A stretch of 64,000 nucleotides of DNA from Pseudomonas chlororaphis (GCF_001921865.1 NZ_MSCT01000005.1:189001-253000), one strand, 5' to 3'. Positions 36,299 through 45,567 are shown, counted from the stretch's first letter. Translations and numbers: made by a program. Notes: generated by a model not told the origin, from the sequence alone.

Positions 36299-37309
36299 TC
36301 AGCGCTGATGGCGGATGCGTGGGTTGGCGAAGCCGTAGAGGATGTCCACCACGAAGTTGACCAGGATCACCAGGCAGGCGATCAACAGGATGCCGTTCTG
36401 CACCACGGGGTAGTCCCGGGCACCGATGGCTTCGATCAGCCATTTGCCGATGCCGGGCCAGGAGAAGATGGTTTCGGTCAGGACCGCGCCGGCCAGCAGG
36501 GTGCCGACTTGCAGGCCGACCACGGTGAGTACCGGGATCAGCGCGTTGCGCAGGCCGTGGACGAATACCACGCGCGCCGGCGACAGGCCCTTGGCCTTGG
36601 CGGTGCGGATGTAGTCTTCGCGCAGCACTTCGAGCATCGAGGAGCGGGTCATCCGCGCGATCACCGCCAGCGGAATGGTGCCAAGCACGATGGCCGGGAG
36701 GATCAGGTGGTGCAGGGCGTCGAAGAAGGCGCCGGTGTCATCGGCCAGCAGGGTGTCGATGAGCATGAAGCCGGTTTTCGGCTCGATGTCGTAGAGCAGG
36801 TCGAGCCGTCCGGAAACCGGGGTCCAGCCCAGGCTCACGGAGAAGAACATGATCAGGATCAGGCCCCACCAGAAGATCGGCATCGAGTAACCGGCCAGGG
36901 AAATACCCATCACCCCGTGGTCGAACAGCGATCCTCGCTTCAAGGCGGCGATCACCCCGGCCAGCAGGCCGATGACGCCGGCGAACAACAGGGCGGCCAT
37001 GGACAGTTCCAGGGTCGCGGGAAACAGGGACGTGAACTCGGTCCAGACACTCTCGCGAGTGCGCAGCGACTCGCCCAGATCGCCGTGGGCGAGCTTGCCG
37101 ATGTAGTCCAGGTACTGGGCGTACAGCGGTTTGTTCAGACCAAGGCGTTCCATTGCCTGGGCATGCATCTCGGGGTCGACCCGGCGTTCGCCCATCATGA
37201 CTTCCACGGGATCGCCGGGAATCATGCGAATCAATGCGAACGTCAGCAAGGTGATGCCGAAGAATGTGGGGATCAGTAACCCCACACGGCGGGCAATAAA
37301 ACTAAACAT
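36299..37309 (-). CDS. dppB: Dipeptide ABC transporter permease DppB
   Basis: An inner-membrane permease of 336 residues with six helices. The N-terminus (RRVGLLIPTFFGITLLTFALIRM) and the motif GDLGESLRTRESV mark the DppB/OppB family; the EAA loop is RTAKAKGLSPARVVFVHGLRN. It is the first of four closely packed transporter genes and is separated from dppA by 73 bases that contain a hairpin. Confidence 0.95.
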   Translation of the reverse strand: MFSFIARRVGLLIPTFFGITLLTFALIRMIPGDPVEVMMGERRVDPEMHAQAMERLGLNKPLYAQYLDYIGKLAHGDLGESLRTRESVWTEFTSLFPATLELSMAALLFAGVIGLLAGVIAALKRGSLFDHGVMGISLAGYSMPIFWWGLILIMFFSVSLGWTPVSGRLDLLYDIEPKTGFMLIDTLLADDTGAFFDALHHLILPAIVLGTIPLAVIARMTRSSMLEVLREDYIRTAKAKGLSPARVVFVHGLRNALIPVLTVVGLQVGTLLAGAVLTETIFSWPGIGKWLIEAIGARDYPVVQNGILLIACLVILVNFVVDILYGFANPRIRHQR

Positions 37310-37343
37310 CTTCTGGTGTACCTCATCAGCCGGTTAGGCGTGT

Positions 37344-37371
37344 CCGGCATCCCTGGGGTCAGGAATGCCGG
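37344..37371 (-). other. Intercistronic hairpin between dppA and dppB
   Basis: CCGGCAT (37344-37350) and ATGCCGG (37365-37371) pair, and inner bases extend the stem to about 11 bp with one G-U pair. There is no T-run, so it is more likely an mRNA 3'-end stabiliser or attenuator for the binding-protein segment than a full terminator. Confidence 0.7.
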
Positions 37372-37382
37372 GCGTTTCTTAT

Positions 37383-38978
37383 CTACTTCACCTGGGTGGT
37401 AGCGAAGTTGTTGGTGGTCAGGGGGCTCTGGTGGTAACCCTCGACGTTCTTGCGCATCGCGGTGAACATTTTCGGATAGGCCATGGGAATCCACGGTTGT
37501 TCCTTGTCGAAAATGTCCTGGGCCTGTTCGTAGAGAGCGGTCCGTTTGGCCGGATCGGCCTCGGCCCGGGCCTGATCGATCAGGTCTTGAAACTCCTTGT
37601 TGCACCAGCGTGCGTAGTTTTCGCCGTTTTTGGCGGCCTCGCAACTGAGGTTGGGGGTCAGGAAGTTGTCCGGGTCCCCGTTATCCCCCGCCCAGCCGGC
37701 CGACACCATGTCGTGTTCGCCGTTTTTGGCGCGCTTGAGCATCTCGCCCCATTCCATGACACGGATATCGACCTTGAGGCCGATCTTGGCCAGGTCGGCC
37801 TGCATCATCTGGGCGCCGAGCAGCGGGTTGGGGTTGGTCGGGCCGCCGCCGTTGCGGGTGAACAGGGTAAACACCGTGCCTTCTGGCACACCGGCTTCCT
37901 TGAGCAGGCCGCGGGCCTTGTCCAGGTCGCGAGCCGGGTTGCTCAACGTGCTGTTGAAGCCCAACAGGGTCGGCGGATAGGGGCCGGTGCCGACCACCGC
38001 ATTGCCCTTGCCATACAGGCTGTTGACGTAGGCTTCCTTGTCGAAGGCGATATTGATGGCGTGGCGTACCCGCGGGTCGCTCATGTATTTCTTGCTGGTA
38101 TTGAGCGCGATGTAGCCCACGGTCATGGCGGCCAGGTCGTCGACTTTCAGGTTGGCGTCGGCCTTGATGCTCGGGATGTCATCCGGTTTCGGATACAGGG
38201 CCACCTGGCATTCGTTGGCCTTGAGCTTCTGCAGGCGCACGTTGTTGTCGGTGGTGATCGCCAGGATCAGCGCGTCCGCCGGCGGCTTGCCACGGAAGTA
38301 GTCCGGGTTGGCCTTGAAGCGTACCTGGGCGTCCTTGGCGTAACGCTGGAAGACGAACGGGCCGGTGCCGATCGGCTTGTTGTTCAGGTCGCCGGTCTTG
38401 CCGGCCTTGAGCAACTGGTCGGCGTATTCGGCCGGGAAGACCGAGGAGAAGGCCATGGCGATGTCGGCCAGGAATGGTGCTTCGCGGCGGGTCAGGGTGA
38501 AGACCACGGTGTGGTCGTCGGTCTTCTCGACGCTTTTGAGCAGCTCCTTGAAGCCCATGCTCTCGAAATAGGGGAAGCCCACGCTGGATTTGTCATGCCA
38601 CGGGTGTTTCGGGTCCAGCTGGCGCTGGAAGCTCCAGACCACGTCGTCGGCGTTCATCTCGCGGGTCGGCTTGAAGTAATCGGTGCTGTGGAACTTGACG
38701 CCTTGGCGCAGGTGGAAGGTGTAGGTCAGGCCATCGGGGCTGATCTCCCAGGACTCGGCCAGGGCCGGCTCGATGTCCGTGGTGCCGGGCTTGAAGTCCA
38801 CCAGGCGGTTGAAGATGGTTTCCGCCACCGCGTCGGCAGTGACTGCAGTCGTGTACTGGACCATATCGAAGCCTTCCGGGCTGGCTTCGGTACAGACCAC
38901 CAAGGGTTTGGCCGAGGCGCCAGCGGCGATGCTCAGCACTGCGGCAGCGATGGCTGCTCTCAGGGAAATCATTTTCAT
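37383..38978 (-). CDS. dppA: Dipeptide ABC transporter substrate-binding protein (DppA paralogue 1)
   Basis: A periplasmic family-5 solute-binding protein of 531 residues. The signal peptide is MKMISLRAAIAAAVLSIAAGASA with cleavage after ASA. The family signature includes LVVCTEASPEGFD and ALAESWEISPDGLTYTFHLRQGVKFH; an AGWAGDNGDPDNFLTPNLSCEA segment near the C-terminus is typical of DppA proteins. It lies between opdP and dppBCDF, matching dppA4 of P. aeruginosa by position. It is the most diverged of the three paralogues here, so it may accept different dipeptides. Confidence 0.94.
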   Translation of the reverse strand: MKMISLRAAIAAAVLSIAAGASAKPLVVCTEASPEGFDMVQYTTAVTADAVAETIFNRLVDFKPGTTDIEPALAESWEISPDGLTYTFHLRQGVKFHSTDYFKPTREMNADDVVWSFQRQLDPKHPWHDKSSVGFPYFESMGFKELLKSVEKTDDHTVVFTLTRREAPFLADIAMAFSSVFPAEYADQLLKAGKTGDLNNKPIGTGPFVFQRYAKDAQVRFKANPDYFRGKPPADALILAITTDNNVRLQKLKANECQVALYPKPDDIPSIKADANLKVDDLAAMTVGYIALNTSKKYMSDPRVRHAINIAFDKEAYVNSLYGKGNAVVGTGPYPPTLLGFNSTLSNPARDLDKARGLLKEAGVPEGTVFTLFTRNGGGPTNPNPLLGAQMMQADLAKIGLKVDIRVMEWGEMLKRAKNGEHDMVSAGWAGDNGDPDNFLTPNLSCEAAKNGENYARWCNKEFQDLIDQARAEADPAKRTALYEQAQDIFDKEQPWIPMAYPKMFTAMRKNVEGYHQSPLTTNNFATTQVK

Positions 38979-39015
38979 CTAGAACCCTCTGCAATCGGTT
39001 GAACCAGAGTAGCTG

Positions 39016-39046
39016 GAATGGCGAATTCGTCATGAATTCGCCATTC
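39016..39046 (-). other. Intercistronic hairpin between opdP and dppA
   Basis: GAATGGCGAATTC (39016-39028) and GAATTCGCCATTC (39034-39046) form a perfect 13-bp stem with a five-base loop, ten bases after the opdP stop codon. There is no T-run. Confidence 0.75.
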
Positions 39047-39056
39047 GGCTGGCGCG

Positions 39057-40478
39057 TTAGAGAATGTTGAACGGGATGGTGGTGACCAGGCGGAACTCGT
39101 TGATGTTGCCGTCGGCCTGGTGTTCGCTGGCCCGGTGCGTGGTGTAGGTCGCACGGATAGCAGTGGCCTTGAGTGGGCCGCTCTGGACCGCGTAGGACGC
39201 GCCAATGCCGTATTCGTAGTGGGTTTCGCCGTCCATCAGGCTCAGGTCGCCGCGCTTGGCGCCCGGATCGGTGTAGGCGGTGCCGCGGTAGTGGGTGCCG
39301 TCGATGCCCCAGCCGCGAGCCTGGTAGATATTGAACTTCAGGCCTGGCACGCCGTATTCGGCCATGTTGATGCCGTAGGCGATCTGGAAGGACTTCTCGT
39401 TCGGGCCGTTGAAGTCCGACAGCAGGGAGTTGGCCAGGTAGATGCCGTTGGTTTCGTGCAGGTAGTCGAAGTACTCGTTGCCGTTCACTTGCTGGTAGGA
39501 GAAGGTCAGGCTATGGGCCTGGTGGGCCAGGCCCAGCGACAGCGAGTAGGTGTCGTTGTCGATCTCGCCCATCAACTTCTTACCTTCGTCGACGGTCTTG
39601 TAGTAGTTCAGGCCGGTGGTCAGGCTCAGTACCTGGCTGTCGCCCAGCTCGTGGGTGGCGCCGAAGTAGTACTGGTTCCAGAAGTCTTCGACGTTGGCGC
39701 CATACAGGCTGGTCTTCAGGCTCTTGAACGGCTGGTAGTTCACGCCGGCGGTGTAGACCTTGTCGGTTTCCACGCCAGTGGCGGAGTACTCGGTGCGGAA
39801 TTTCGACAGGCTCTGCTCGGTACGCGGCGACACGCGATCGAAACCGGCCAGGTCGAACGACAGGTTGTTGAACTCTTCACTGTGCAGGCTCACGCCTTCG
39901 AAGCTCGAAGGCAGGGCACGGTTGCCGATGACGTCGACGATCGGCGTGCTGAAGTTCTGGCGGCCGGCGGTCAGGGTGGTGTTGGAGACGCGGAACTTGA
40001 CGTTGGCCAGGCCCAGCTTGCTCCACTGGTCTACCGGATCGCCGCTGGAGTCGGCCAGGGTCCGGTTGGAACCGCCGGCGATGTCCTTGCGGTCGCGATC
40101 CAGGACGATGGCGTTGTAGGCCGCGACTTCGGTGCTGACACCGACGGTGCCCTGGGTGAAGCCCGAGGTGTAGTTGACGATGGTGCCCTGGACCCAGTTG
40201 ATGCGGCGTGGCGTCGGGGTGCGAGGAGCCTTGGGGTCGTCTTTGACACTGTTTTTCTTGTAGCTGAAGGTGTCGTCGCGACGTTTCAGTTCGTTGGCGT
40301 ACCAGTTACGGGTTGTGCCCCCAAGACTTTGACCGTCGATGAAGCCCTTGGCCTCGCTTTGCGCATTGGAACCGGCCAGGGTGGTCGGAACGAATTCCTG
40401 GCTGACGCTTTCGGCGTGAGCCGCAGCGGTGATGCTGCTGATTGCCAGGGCCAGTAGGGCGGTGCTGCTCAGTTTCAT
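39057..40478 (-). CDS. opdP: OprD-family porin OpdP (glycine-glutamate/dipeptide porin)
   Basis: An outer-membrane specific porin of 473 residues. A signal peptide ends at AAAHA. OprD-family features include SEAKGFIDGQSLGGTTRNWYAN, GTVGVSTEVAAYNAIVLDRD, LTAGRQNFSTPIVD, the GYxLxxARGW-like segment YQARGWGIDGTHYRG, and the C-terminal strand FRLVTTIPFNIL. Placement among dppA paralogues matches OpdP of P. aeruginosa, a dipeptide and carbapenem entry route. AAAGGAG precedes the ATG behind an A-rich run and a hairpin. Confidence 0.9.
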   Translation of the reverse strand: MKLSSTALLALAISSITAAAHAESVSQEFVPTTLAGSNAQSEAKGFIDGQSLGGTTRNWYANELKRRDDTFSYKKNSVKDDPKAPRTPTPRRINWVQGTIVNYTSGFTQGTVGVSTEVAAYNAIVLDRDRKDIAGGSNRTLADSSGDPVDQWSKLGLANVKFRVSNTTLTAGRQNFSTPIVDVIGNRALPSSFEGVSLHSEEFNNLSFDLAGFDRVSPRTEQSLSKFRTEYSATGVETDKVYTAGVNYQPFKSLKTSLYGANVEDFWNQYYFGATHELGDSQVLSLTTGLNYYKTVDEGKKLMGEIDNDTYSLSLGLAHQAHSLTFSYQQVNGNEYFDYLHETNGIYLANSLLSDFNGPNEKSFQIAYGINMAEYGVPGLKFNIYQARGWGIDGTHYRGTAYTDPGAKRGDLSLMDGETHYEYGIGASYAVQSGPLKATAIRATYTTHRASEHQADGNINEFRLVTTIPFNIL

Positions 40479-40510
40479 GGGTGAAGCTCCTTTAGTTTCT
40501 TTTTTTTTAT

Positions 40511-40534
40511 GCCGGTCTTTTTGGGTTGACCGGC
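40511..40534 (-). promoter_or_regulatory. 5'-leader hairpin and A-tract of opdP
   Basis: GCCGGTC and GACCGGC pair across ten bases just upstream of opdP. On the minus strand they are followed by ATAAAAAAAAAGAAAC and then the AAAGGAG ribosome site. The A-rich single-stranded stretch next to the Shine-Dalgarno is a plausible Hfq/Crc landing site; this is inference. Confidence 0.4.
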
Positions 40535-40613
40535 TATGGGTTTACAACTCATTCAAGGCATTGCAAACGTTTGCTGGAGGCCGGATCGCCGAATTCAGGC
40601 AACACGTTTGCGT

Positions 40614-40632
40614 GGGGGCGAACTTCGCCCCC
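40614..40632 (-). other. Hairpin after the second dppA paralogue
   Basis: GGGGGCGAACTTCGCCCCC is a near-perfect palindrome beginning 18 bases after the stop codon at 40651. It has a short loop and no T-run. Confidence 0.65.
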
Positions 40633-40650
40633 AGCGGCCTGGCTAATCAT

Positions 40651-42252
40651 TTATTGGTCGATACTGACGCCCGAGAAAACGTTGCGACCGAAGGGGCTGA
40701 CCTTGAATCCCTCGACTTTGGCGCTCAACGGCTGGTTGACCGTCGAGTGGGCGACCGGGGTGATCGGCACCTGCTGCTTGAGCAACTGCTGGGCCTGTTG
40801 GTAGAGCTGCGTGCGCTGCTCGCGATCGGTGACGATCTTGGCCTGCTTGATCAGCTTGTCGTACTGCGGGTCGCACCACATGGAGTAGTTGTTGCCGCCG
40901 ATGGCGTCGCAGCTGTACAGGGTGCCGAGCCAGTTGTCCGGGTCACCGTTGTCGCCGGTCCAGCCGATCAGGCTGATGTCGTGCTCGCCGTTCTTGGTGC
41001 GCTTGATGTACTCGCCCCATTCGTAGCTGACGATCTTCACTTTCAGGCCGATCTTGCCCCAGTCGGACTGCAGCATCTCGGCCATCAGCTTGGCGTTGGG
41101 GTTGTAGGGGCGCTGCACGGGCATGGCCCACAGGGTGATTTCCGTGCCTTCCTTGACCCCGGCGGCCTTGAGCAGCTCACGGGCCTTTTCCGGGTTGTAG
41201 GCGGCGTCCTTGATGCTGGTGTCGTAGGACCACTGGGTCGGCGGCATGGCGTTGACCGCCAGCTGGCCGGCGCCCTGGTACACGGCGTTGAGGATGCCCT
41301 GCTTGTTCACCGCCATGTCCAGCGCCTGGCGCACTTCGAGCTGGTCGAAGGGTTTGTGGCGAACGTTGTAGGCGATGTAGCCGAGGTTGAAACCTGGCTT
41401 TTCGATCAGTTGCAGCTTGGGGTCTTTTTTCAGTGCTTCGACATCGGCCGGCCGTGGGTGCAGGGTGACCTGGCATTCGCCGGCCTTGAGTTTCTGCACG
41501 CGGACCGAGGCGTCGGTATTGATGGCGAAGATCAGCTGGTTGAGCTTGACCCGGCTCGGGTCCCAGTAATGCTTGTTGGCGACGTAACGGATGTTGGAGT
41601 CTTTCTGGTAGCTCTTGAACACGAACGGCCCGGTGCCGATCGGCTTCTGGTTGATCTCGCTGGGCTTGCCGGCCTTGAGCAGTTGCTCGGCATATTCGGC
41701 GGAGAGAATCGCGGCGAAGCTCATGGCGATGTTCTGGATGAACGCGGCGTCCACCGCGTTCAGGGTCATCACCACGGTCAGCGGCCCGGTCTTCTCGACC
41801 TTGGCGATGTTCTTGTTCAGGCTCATCCCGTTGAAGTAGGGAAACTCGGTGGGGTAGGCCTTGCGAAAGGGCTGCTCGGGATCGAGCATGCGGTTGAAGG
41901 TGAAGAGAACGTCGTCGGCGTTGAAGTCGCGGCTGGGCTTGAAGTACGGCGTGGTGTGGAACTTCACCCCTTCGCGCAGATGGAAGGTGTATTGCAGGCC
42001 GTCCGCGGAGATGTCCCAGCGGGTGGCCAGGCCCGGCACCACATTGGTCGCGCCCTTCTCGAACTCGGCCAGGCGGTTGTACAACGGCTCCGCCGCGTCG
42101 TTGTCGGTGGCGGTGGTGTATTGCGCCGTGTCGAAGCCGGCCGGGCTGCCCTCGGAGCAGAACACCAGGCTGTTGCCGGCCGCCAGGGCGGCGCAGGTCG
42201 TGGTCAACAGACCGGTGCCCAGCAGGGCGGATAAAACCAGGGAATGACGCAT
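40651..42252 (-). CDS. dppA: Dipeptide ABC transporter substrate-binding protein (DppA paralogue 2)
   Basis: A periplasmic family-5 binding protein of 533 residues with signal peptide MRHSLVLSALLGTGLLTTTC ending AALAA. The mature start NSLVFCSEGSPAGFDTAQYT and the later WTGDNGDPDNWLGTLYSCDA are nearly the same as in the paralogue at 42559-44184, so a gene duplication is evident. AGGAG precedes the ATG at 42252; a 41-codon upstream extension is unsupported. An exact AACAATAA motif lies just upstream. Position matches dppA3, upstream of opdP, in P. aeruginosa. Confidence 0.94.
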   Translation of the reverse strand: MRHSLVLSALLGTGLLTTTCAALAAGNSLVFCSEGSPAGFDTAQYTTATDNDAAEPLYNRLAEFEKGATNVVPGLATRWDISADGLQYTFHLREGVKFHTTPYFKPSRDFNADDVLFTFNRMLDPEQPFRKAYPTEFPYFNGMSLNKNIAKVEKTGPLTVVMTLNAVDAAFIQNIAMSFAAILSAEYAEQLLKAGKPSEINQKPIGTGPFVFKSYQKDSNIRYVANKHYWDPSRVKLNQLIFAINTDASVRVQKLKAGECQVTLHPRPADVEALKKDPKLQLIEKPGFNLGYIAYNVRHKPFDQLEVRQALDMAVNKQGILNAVYQGAGQLAVNAMPPTQWSYDTSIKDAAYNPEKARELLKAAGVKEGTEITLWAMPVQRPYNPNAKLMAEMLQSDWGKIGLKVKIVSYEWGEYIKRTKNGEHDISLIGWTGDNGDPDNWLGTLYSCDAIGGNNYSMWCDPQYDKLIKQAKIVTDREQRTQLYQQAQQLLKQQVPITPVAHSTVNQPLSAKVEGFKVSPFGRNVFSGVSIDQ

Positions 42253-42269
42253 GACGATCCCTCTCCTTC

Positions 42270-42277
42270 TTATTGTT
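42270..42277 (-). promoter_or_regulatory. Candidate Hfq/Crc catabolite-activity motif before dppA
   Basis: On the minus strand the leader reads AACAATAA directly before GAAGGAGAGGG and the ATG. It fits the AANAAYAA motif through which Hfq/Crc blocks translation of secondary carbon-source genes in Pseudomonas. Confidence 0.5.
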
Positions 42278-42520
42278 TTGATCGATGAGCCATCGCCCCA
42301 TCCGGAGGCGGTCGCGGTCATCGATCCCAAGTCTTCGCTTGCAGCCAATGTCGGGTAATGCAGGCACCGCTCCATGCGTCAACGGTAGGGGTCGACGCAG
42401 GGGTAGTAAATGCATAAGAGCCTGAAAGACATGTAGGGATCTTCCGAAATGCCCGTACTCACCGCGATGGGGCGCAGTAAAAGGGCAAGGCGTTGGGAAT
42501 CTGCAGTCTTGGCAGGCGAG

Positions 42521-42552
42521 GCCAGGGCGACGTCAACCGACGTCGCCCTGGC
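42521..42552 (-). other. Hairpin after the third dppA paralogue
   Basis: GCCAGGGCGACGTC (42521-42534) and its exact inverse (42539-42552) form a perfect 14-bp stem with loop AACC, six bases after the stop codon at 42559. There is no T-run. The rest of the 306-base space up to 42252 holds no gene. Confidence 0.78.
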
Positions 42553-42558
42553 GCACCC

Positions 42559-44184
42559 TTATTTGCTGATGCTGACGCCGTAGAAGGAGTTCAGGCCAAA
42601 GGGGCTGATCTTGAAATCCTGGACGTTGGCGCGCATAGGTTGGAACACCGTCGAGTGCGCGATCGGTGTCATCGGGACCTGGTCTTTGAGGAGGTGTTGC
42701 GCCTGCTTGTACAGCTCGGTGCGTTTAGCCACGTCCGGGGTGGCCTTGGCTTGCTTGATCAGTGCGTCGTACGGCTTGTCGCACCATTTGGAGAAGTTGT
42801 TGCCGTTCATGGCGTCGCAGCCGAACAGGGTGCCGAGCCAGTTGTCGGGGTCACCGTTGTCGCCGCTCCAGCCGATGATCATCGCCTGGTTCTCGCCGCC
42901 TTTGGAGCGCTTGATGTACTCGCCCCATTCGTAGCTGACGATGTTGATCTTCAGGCCGATTTTCGACCAGTCCGATTGCAGCATTTCAGCCATCAGCTTG
43001 GCGTTCGGGTTGTACGGACGCTGCACGGGCATGGCCCACAGGGTGATCTGGGTGCCTTCCTTGACGCCGGCTTCCTTGAGCAGCGCCTTGGCTTTCTCGG
43101 GATCGTACTTGGCATCCTTGATGGTGGTGTCGTAGGACCACTGGGTCGGCGGCATGGCGTTGACCGCCAGCTGGCCCGCGCCCTGGTACACCGAGTCGAT
43201 GATCTGCTGCTTGTTCACCGCCATGTCCAGCGCCTGACGGACCTTGAGGTCGGCCAGCGGGTTGGCGTCGGTGCGGCCCTTGAGCACAGGCATGACGTTG
43301 TAGGCGATATAGCCGAGGTTGAAGCCGGCCTGTTGCGGCAGCTTGAGGTCCTTGTCTTCGCCCAGGGCCTTGAGGTCGGCCGGACGCGGGAACAGGGTGA
43401 CCTGGCATTCGTTCTTTTTCAGCTTCTGGATACGCACCGACGGGTCGGTGGTGATGGCGAAGATCAGGTTGTCGATCTTCACGTCTTCAGGCTTCCAGTA
43501 ATCCTTGTTGCCGGTGTAGCGGATGTTGGAGTCTTTCTGGTAGCTCTTGAACACGAACGGACCCGTGCCGATCGGCTTCTGGTTGATCTCGCCCGGCTTG
43601 CCTTCCTTGAGCAGCTGGTCGGCGTACTCGGCGGACTGAATGGAGGCGAAGCTCATCGCCAGGTTCTGGATGAACGCGGCGTCGACGGTCTTCAGGGTGA
43701 ACTTGACGGTCTTGTCGTCGACTTTCTCGACCTTGGTGATGTTGGTGTCCATCCCCATGTCGGTGAAGTAAGGGAATTCGGTGGGGTACGCCTTGCGGAA
43801 CGGCATGTCCTTGTCGAGCATGCGGTTGAACGTGAAGAGCACGTCGTCGGCGTTGAAGTTACGAGTTGGCTTGAAGTACGGCGTGGTATGGAACTTCACC
43901 CCATCGCGCAGATGGAAGGTGTAGGTCAGGCCGTCGTCGGAAATGTCCCAGCTGGTCGCCAGGCCAGGAACGACGGCGGTGCCGCCACGCTCGAACTGGC
44001 TGAGGCGGTTGAACATGGTTTCGGCCGAGGCGTCGAAGTCGGTTCCGGTGGTGTACTGGCCTGGGTCGAAACCGGCCGGGCTCCCTTCGGAGCAGAACAC
44101 CAGGTTAGTCGCCGCTTGGGCGAACGGTGCGCTGGCGAGTAAGCCGGCGCTGACTAAAAGCGGAATGACTGCTTGTTTGAACAT
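42559..44184 (-). CDS. dppA: Dipeptide ABC transporter substrate-binding protein (DppA paralogue 3)
   Basis: A periplasmic family-5 binding protein of 541 residues. The signal peptide is MFKQAVIPLLVSAGLLASAP, cleaved after AQA. The mature start is TNLVFCSEGSPAGFDPGQYT, and the segment WSGDNGDPDNWLGTLFGCDA matches the paralogue at 40651-42252 closely. The ATG at 44184 sits behind TGAGG; an upstream eight-codon extension is unlikely. It is the first structural gene of the dpp cluster on this strand, behind a 780-base noncoding region and psdR. Confidence 0.93.
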   Translation of the reverse strand: MFKQAVIPLLVSAGLLASAPFAQAATNLVFCSEGSPAGFDPGQYTTGTDFDASAETMFNRLSQFERGGTAVVPGLATSWDISDDGLTYTFHLRDGVKFHTTPYFKPTRNFNADDVLFTFNRMLDKDMPFRKAYPTEFPYFTDMGMDTNITKVEKVDDKTVKFTLKTVDAAFIQNLAMSFASIQSAEYADQLLKEGKPGEINQKPIGTGPFVFKSYQKDSNIRYTGNKDYWKPEDVKIDNLIFAITTDPSVRIQKLKKNECQVTLFPRPADLKALGEDKDLKLPQQAGFNLGYIAYNVMPVLKGRTDANPLADLKVRQALDMAVNKQQIIDSVYQGAGQLAVNAMPPTQWSYDTTIKDAKYDPEKAKALLKEAGVKEGTQITLWAMPVQRPYNPNAKLMAEMLQSDWSKIGLKINIVSYEWGEYIKRSKGGENQAMIIGWSGDNGDPDNWLGTLFGCDAMNGNNFSKWCDKPYDALIKQAKATPDVAKRTELYKQAQHLLKDQVPMTPIAHSTVFQPMRANVQDFKISPFGLNSFYGVSISK

Positions 44185-44964
44185 GGTTGCCTCATGATTT
44201 GTTGTCATTTTTGGTGTAGAGGGCGACCTTATGAGTCGACCCGCCGATACTTATGCAGGCCCCATACCCAATGCAAGATGCGGGGCTGTCACAAGTATCA
44301 AGGAGTGGAACGAACGTACATGGATGACGCATTTGTATAAATATTGACGCTTTTGACCGTATGCGCTGGTTTTTTCTGGTGCATCGGTTGCCTTCTTGCG
44401 GGGCGGCCAAGGGGAGTTGTGCCTCCGGTTGGTGCATCGCAGGGGCGGGCGTCGATCGGTTTCTGGTCGAGCCGCCTGGCTTCGCCTGCCAGGCGCAAAT
44501 GGGTTGACCGGATGAAGTAGCAGGGCGGCTTGCTGGGGAGGCCGTGGAGAACGGATGCCCGGGATCTTGCAGGCGATGGCGAGTGAACAGCCCATCGGAT
44601 GTTGTGGCTCGCAGTGAGGTTGTCACTGTAGAGGCTGCGGGTGGCGCATGACAGTGGGATGCCGAGGGTCAGCTCCGCTGTCTGCCAAACCTGAAGCGGA
44701 AAGGTCTTACGCATGCAAACCTCATTTTTTATTTTTCTAGGGCGTATCTGAGGATTGGCCTTGTGGGCCGGGGCAGCTCGCCTTCTACGGGGAGTGGATA
44801 CAGCCCCATGGACCCTGTGCGGCGACGGCGATCGCTGGTTGTAGGGTTGGTTGACGATTCGCCGATGCCGAAATTAAGTCATGCTGAAATCGTGGTCAAC
44901 GAAAATTAAGCATGGTTAACATTTCTCTTGCGCACGAGGTGTCTGTGAGGTCGCTCGGCCGGAT
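44185..44964. other. 780-base noncoding region between psdR and the dppA paralogues
   Basis: No credible gene is seen. It probably holds the main dpp promoter and operators. Near 44325 and 44345 TGACGC occurs twice as a direct repeat 20 bases apart, and near 44873-44910 AAATTAAGTCATG and AAATTAAGCATG form another near-direct repeat just past psdR. In P. aeruginosa the peptidase gene mdpA is adjacent to psdR; it is absent here. Confidence 0.5.
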
Positions 44965-45528
44965 TCAGGCCGCCGAATGGTCGTCGAACAGGCCCATGGT
45001 CGTGACGGCCAATACTTCTGCCGGGCCGTTGCTGGCATTAGCCAGGTAGTGCGGTTTGGTGGAGTCGAAGTGCACCGAGTCGCCGGGTCCGAGGGGATAC
45101 TGGCGCCCCTCGATGGTGTAGACGATCTGCCCCGAAAGCACGTAGGCAAACTCGGCGCCATCGTGGGAGATCAGTTCCGACTGGTAGCCCACCGGTATGT
45201 TCATCTTCACCGCGTTGATCAGGTTGCCGGGAAAGGAACTGGACAGCCGCTCGTAGGCCAGGGGCTGGCCTTCGATGGTGTAGCGCACCCGCTTGCCGTC
45301 GTGGGAGTCGGGTTGTGCCTGGGGCGGCTGGTCGAACAGGGCGTTCAGCGGAACGTTCAGGGACTTGGCAATGCTGACCAGGGAGGAGATCGAGACGCCG
45401 GTAAGATTGCGTTCGGCTTGGGACAGGAAACTCGCGGTCAGGCCGGATTCGCTGGCAATCTGGCGCAGGGTTTTCTTGGCGGCGCGACGATAGCGGCGCA
45501 GGCGTTCGCCGATGCGATCTGCGGTCAT
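44965..45528 (-). CDS. psdR: XRE-cupin repressor, PsdR-like
   Basis: A regulator of 187 residues with an N-terminal XRE helix-turn-helix (LRQIASESGLTASFLSQAERN, then GVSISSLVSIAKSLNVPLN) and a C-terminal cupin (ELISHDGAEFAYVLSGQIVYTIEG; LGPGDSVHFDSTKPHYLANA). The same architecture and place beside dppA/opdP identify PsdR, which represses dipeptide uptake and peptidase genes in P. aeruginosa. The ATG at 45528 was chosen; the longer frame adds 22 residues before MTADRIGERL. A perfect palindrome lies 40 bases upstream, suggesting autoregulation. Confidence 0.85.
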   Translation of the reverse strand: MTADRIGERLRRYRRAAKKTLRQIASESGLTASFLSQAERNLTGVSISSLVSIAKSLNVPLNALFDQPPQAQPDSHDGKRVRYTIEGQPLAYERLSSSFPGNLINAVKMNIPVGYQSELISHDGAEFAYVLSGQIVYTIEGRQYPLGPGDSVHFDSTKPHYLANASNGPAEVLAVTTMGLFDDHSAA

Positions 45529-45567
45529 TGGAGAGACTCTTATAGGAAAGGCGCAGTATACCCGGTG

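Noticed and set aside
44192..44714. Minus-strand frames in the space upstream of dppA
   Set aside because: Three overlapping frames compete, none has a ribosome site or recognisable product, and the region is better explained as a promoter region.
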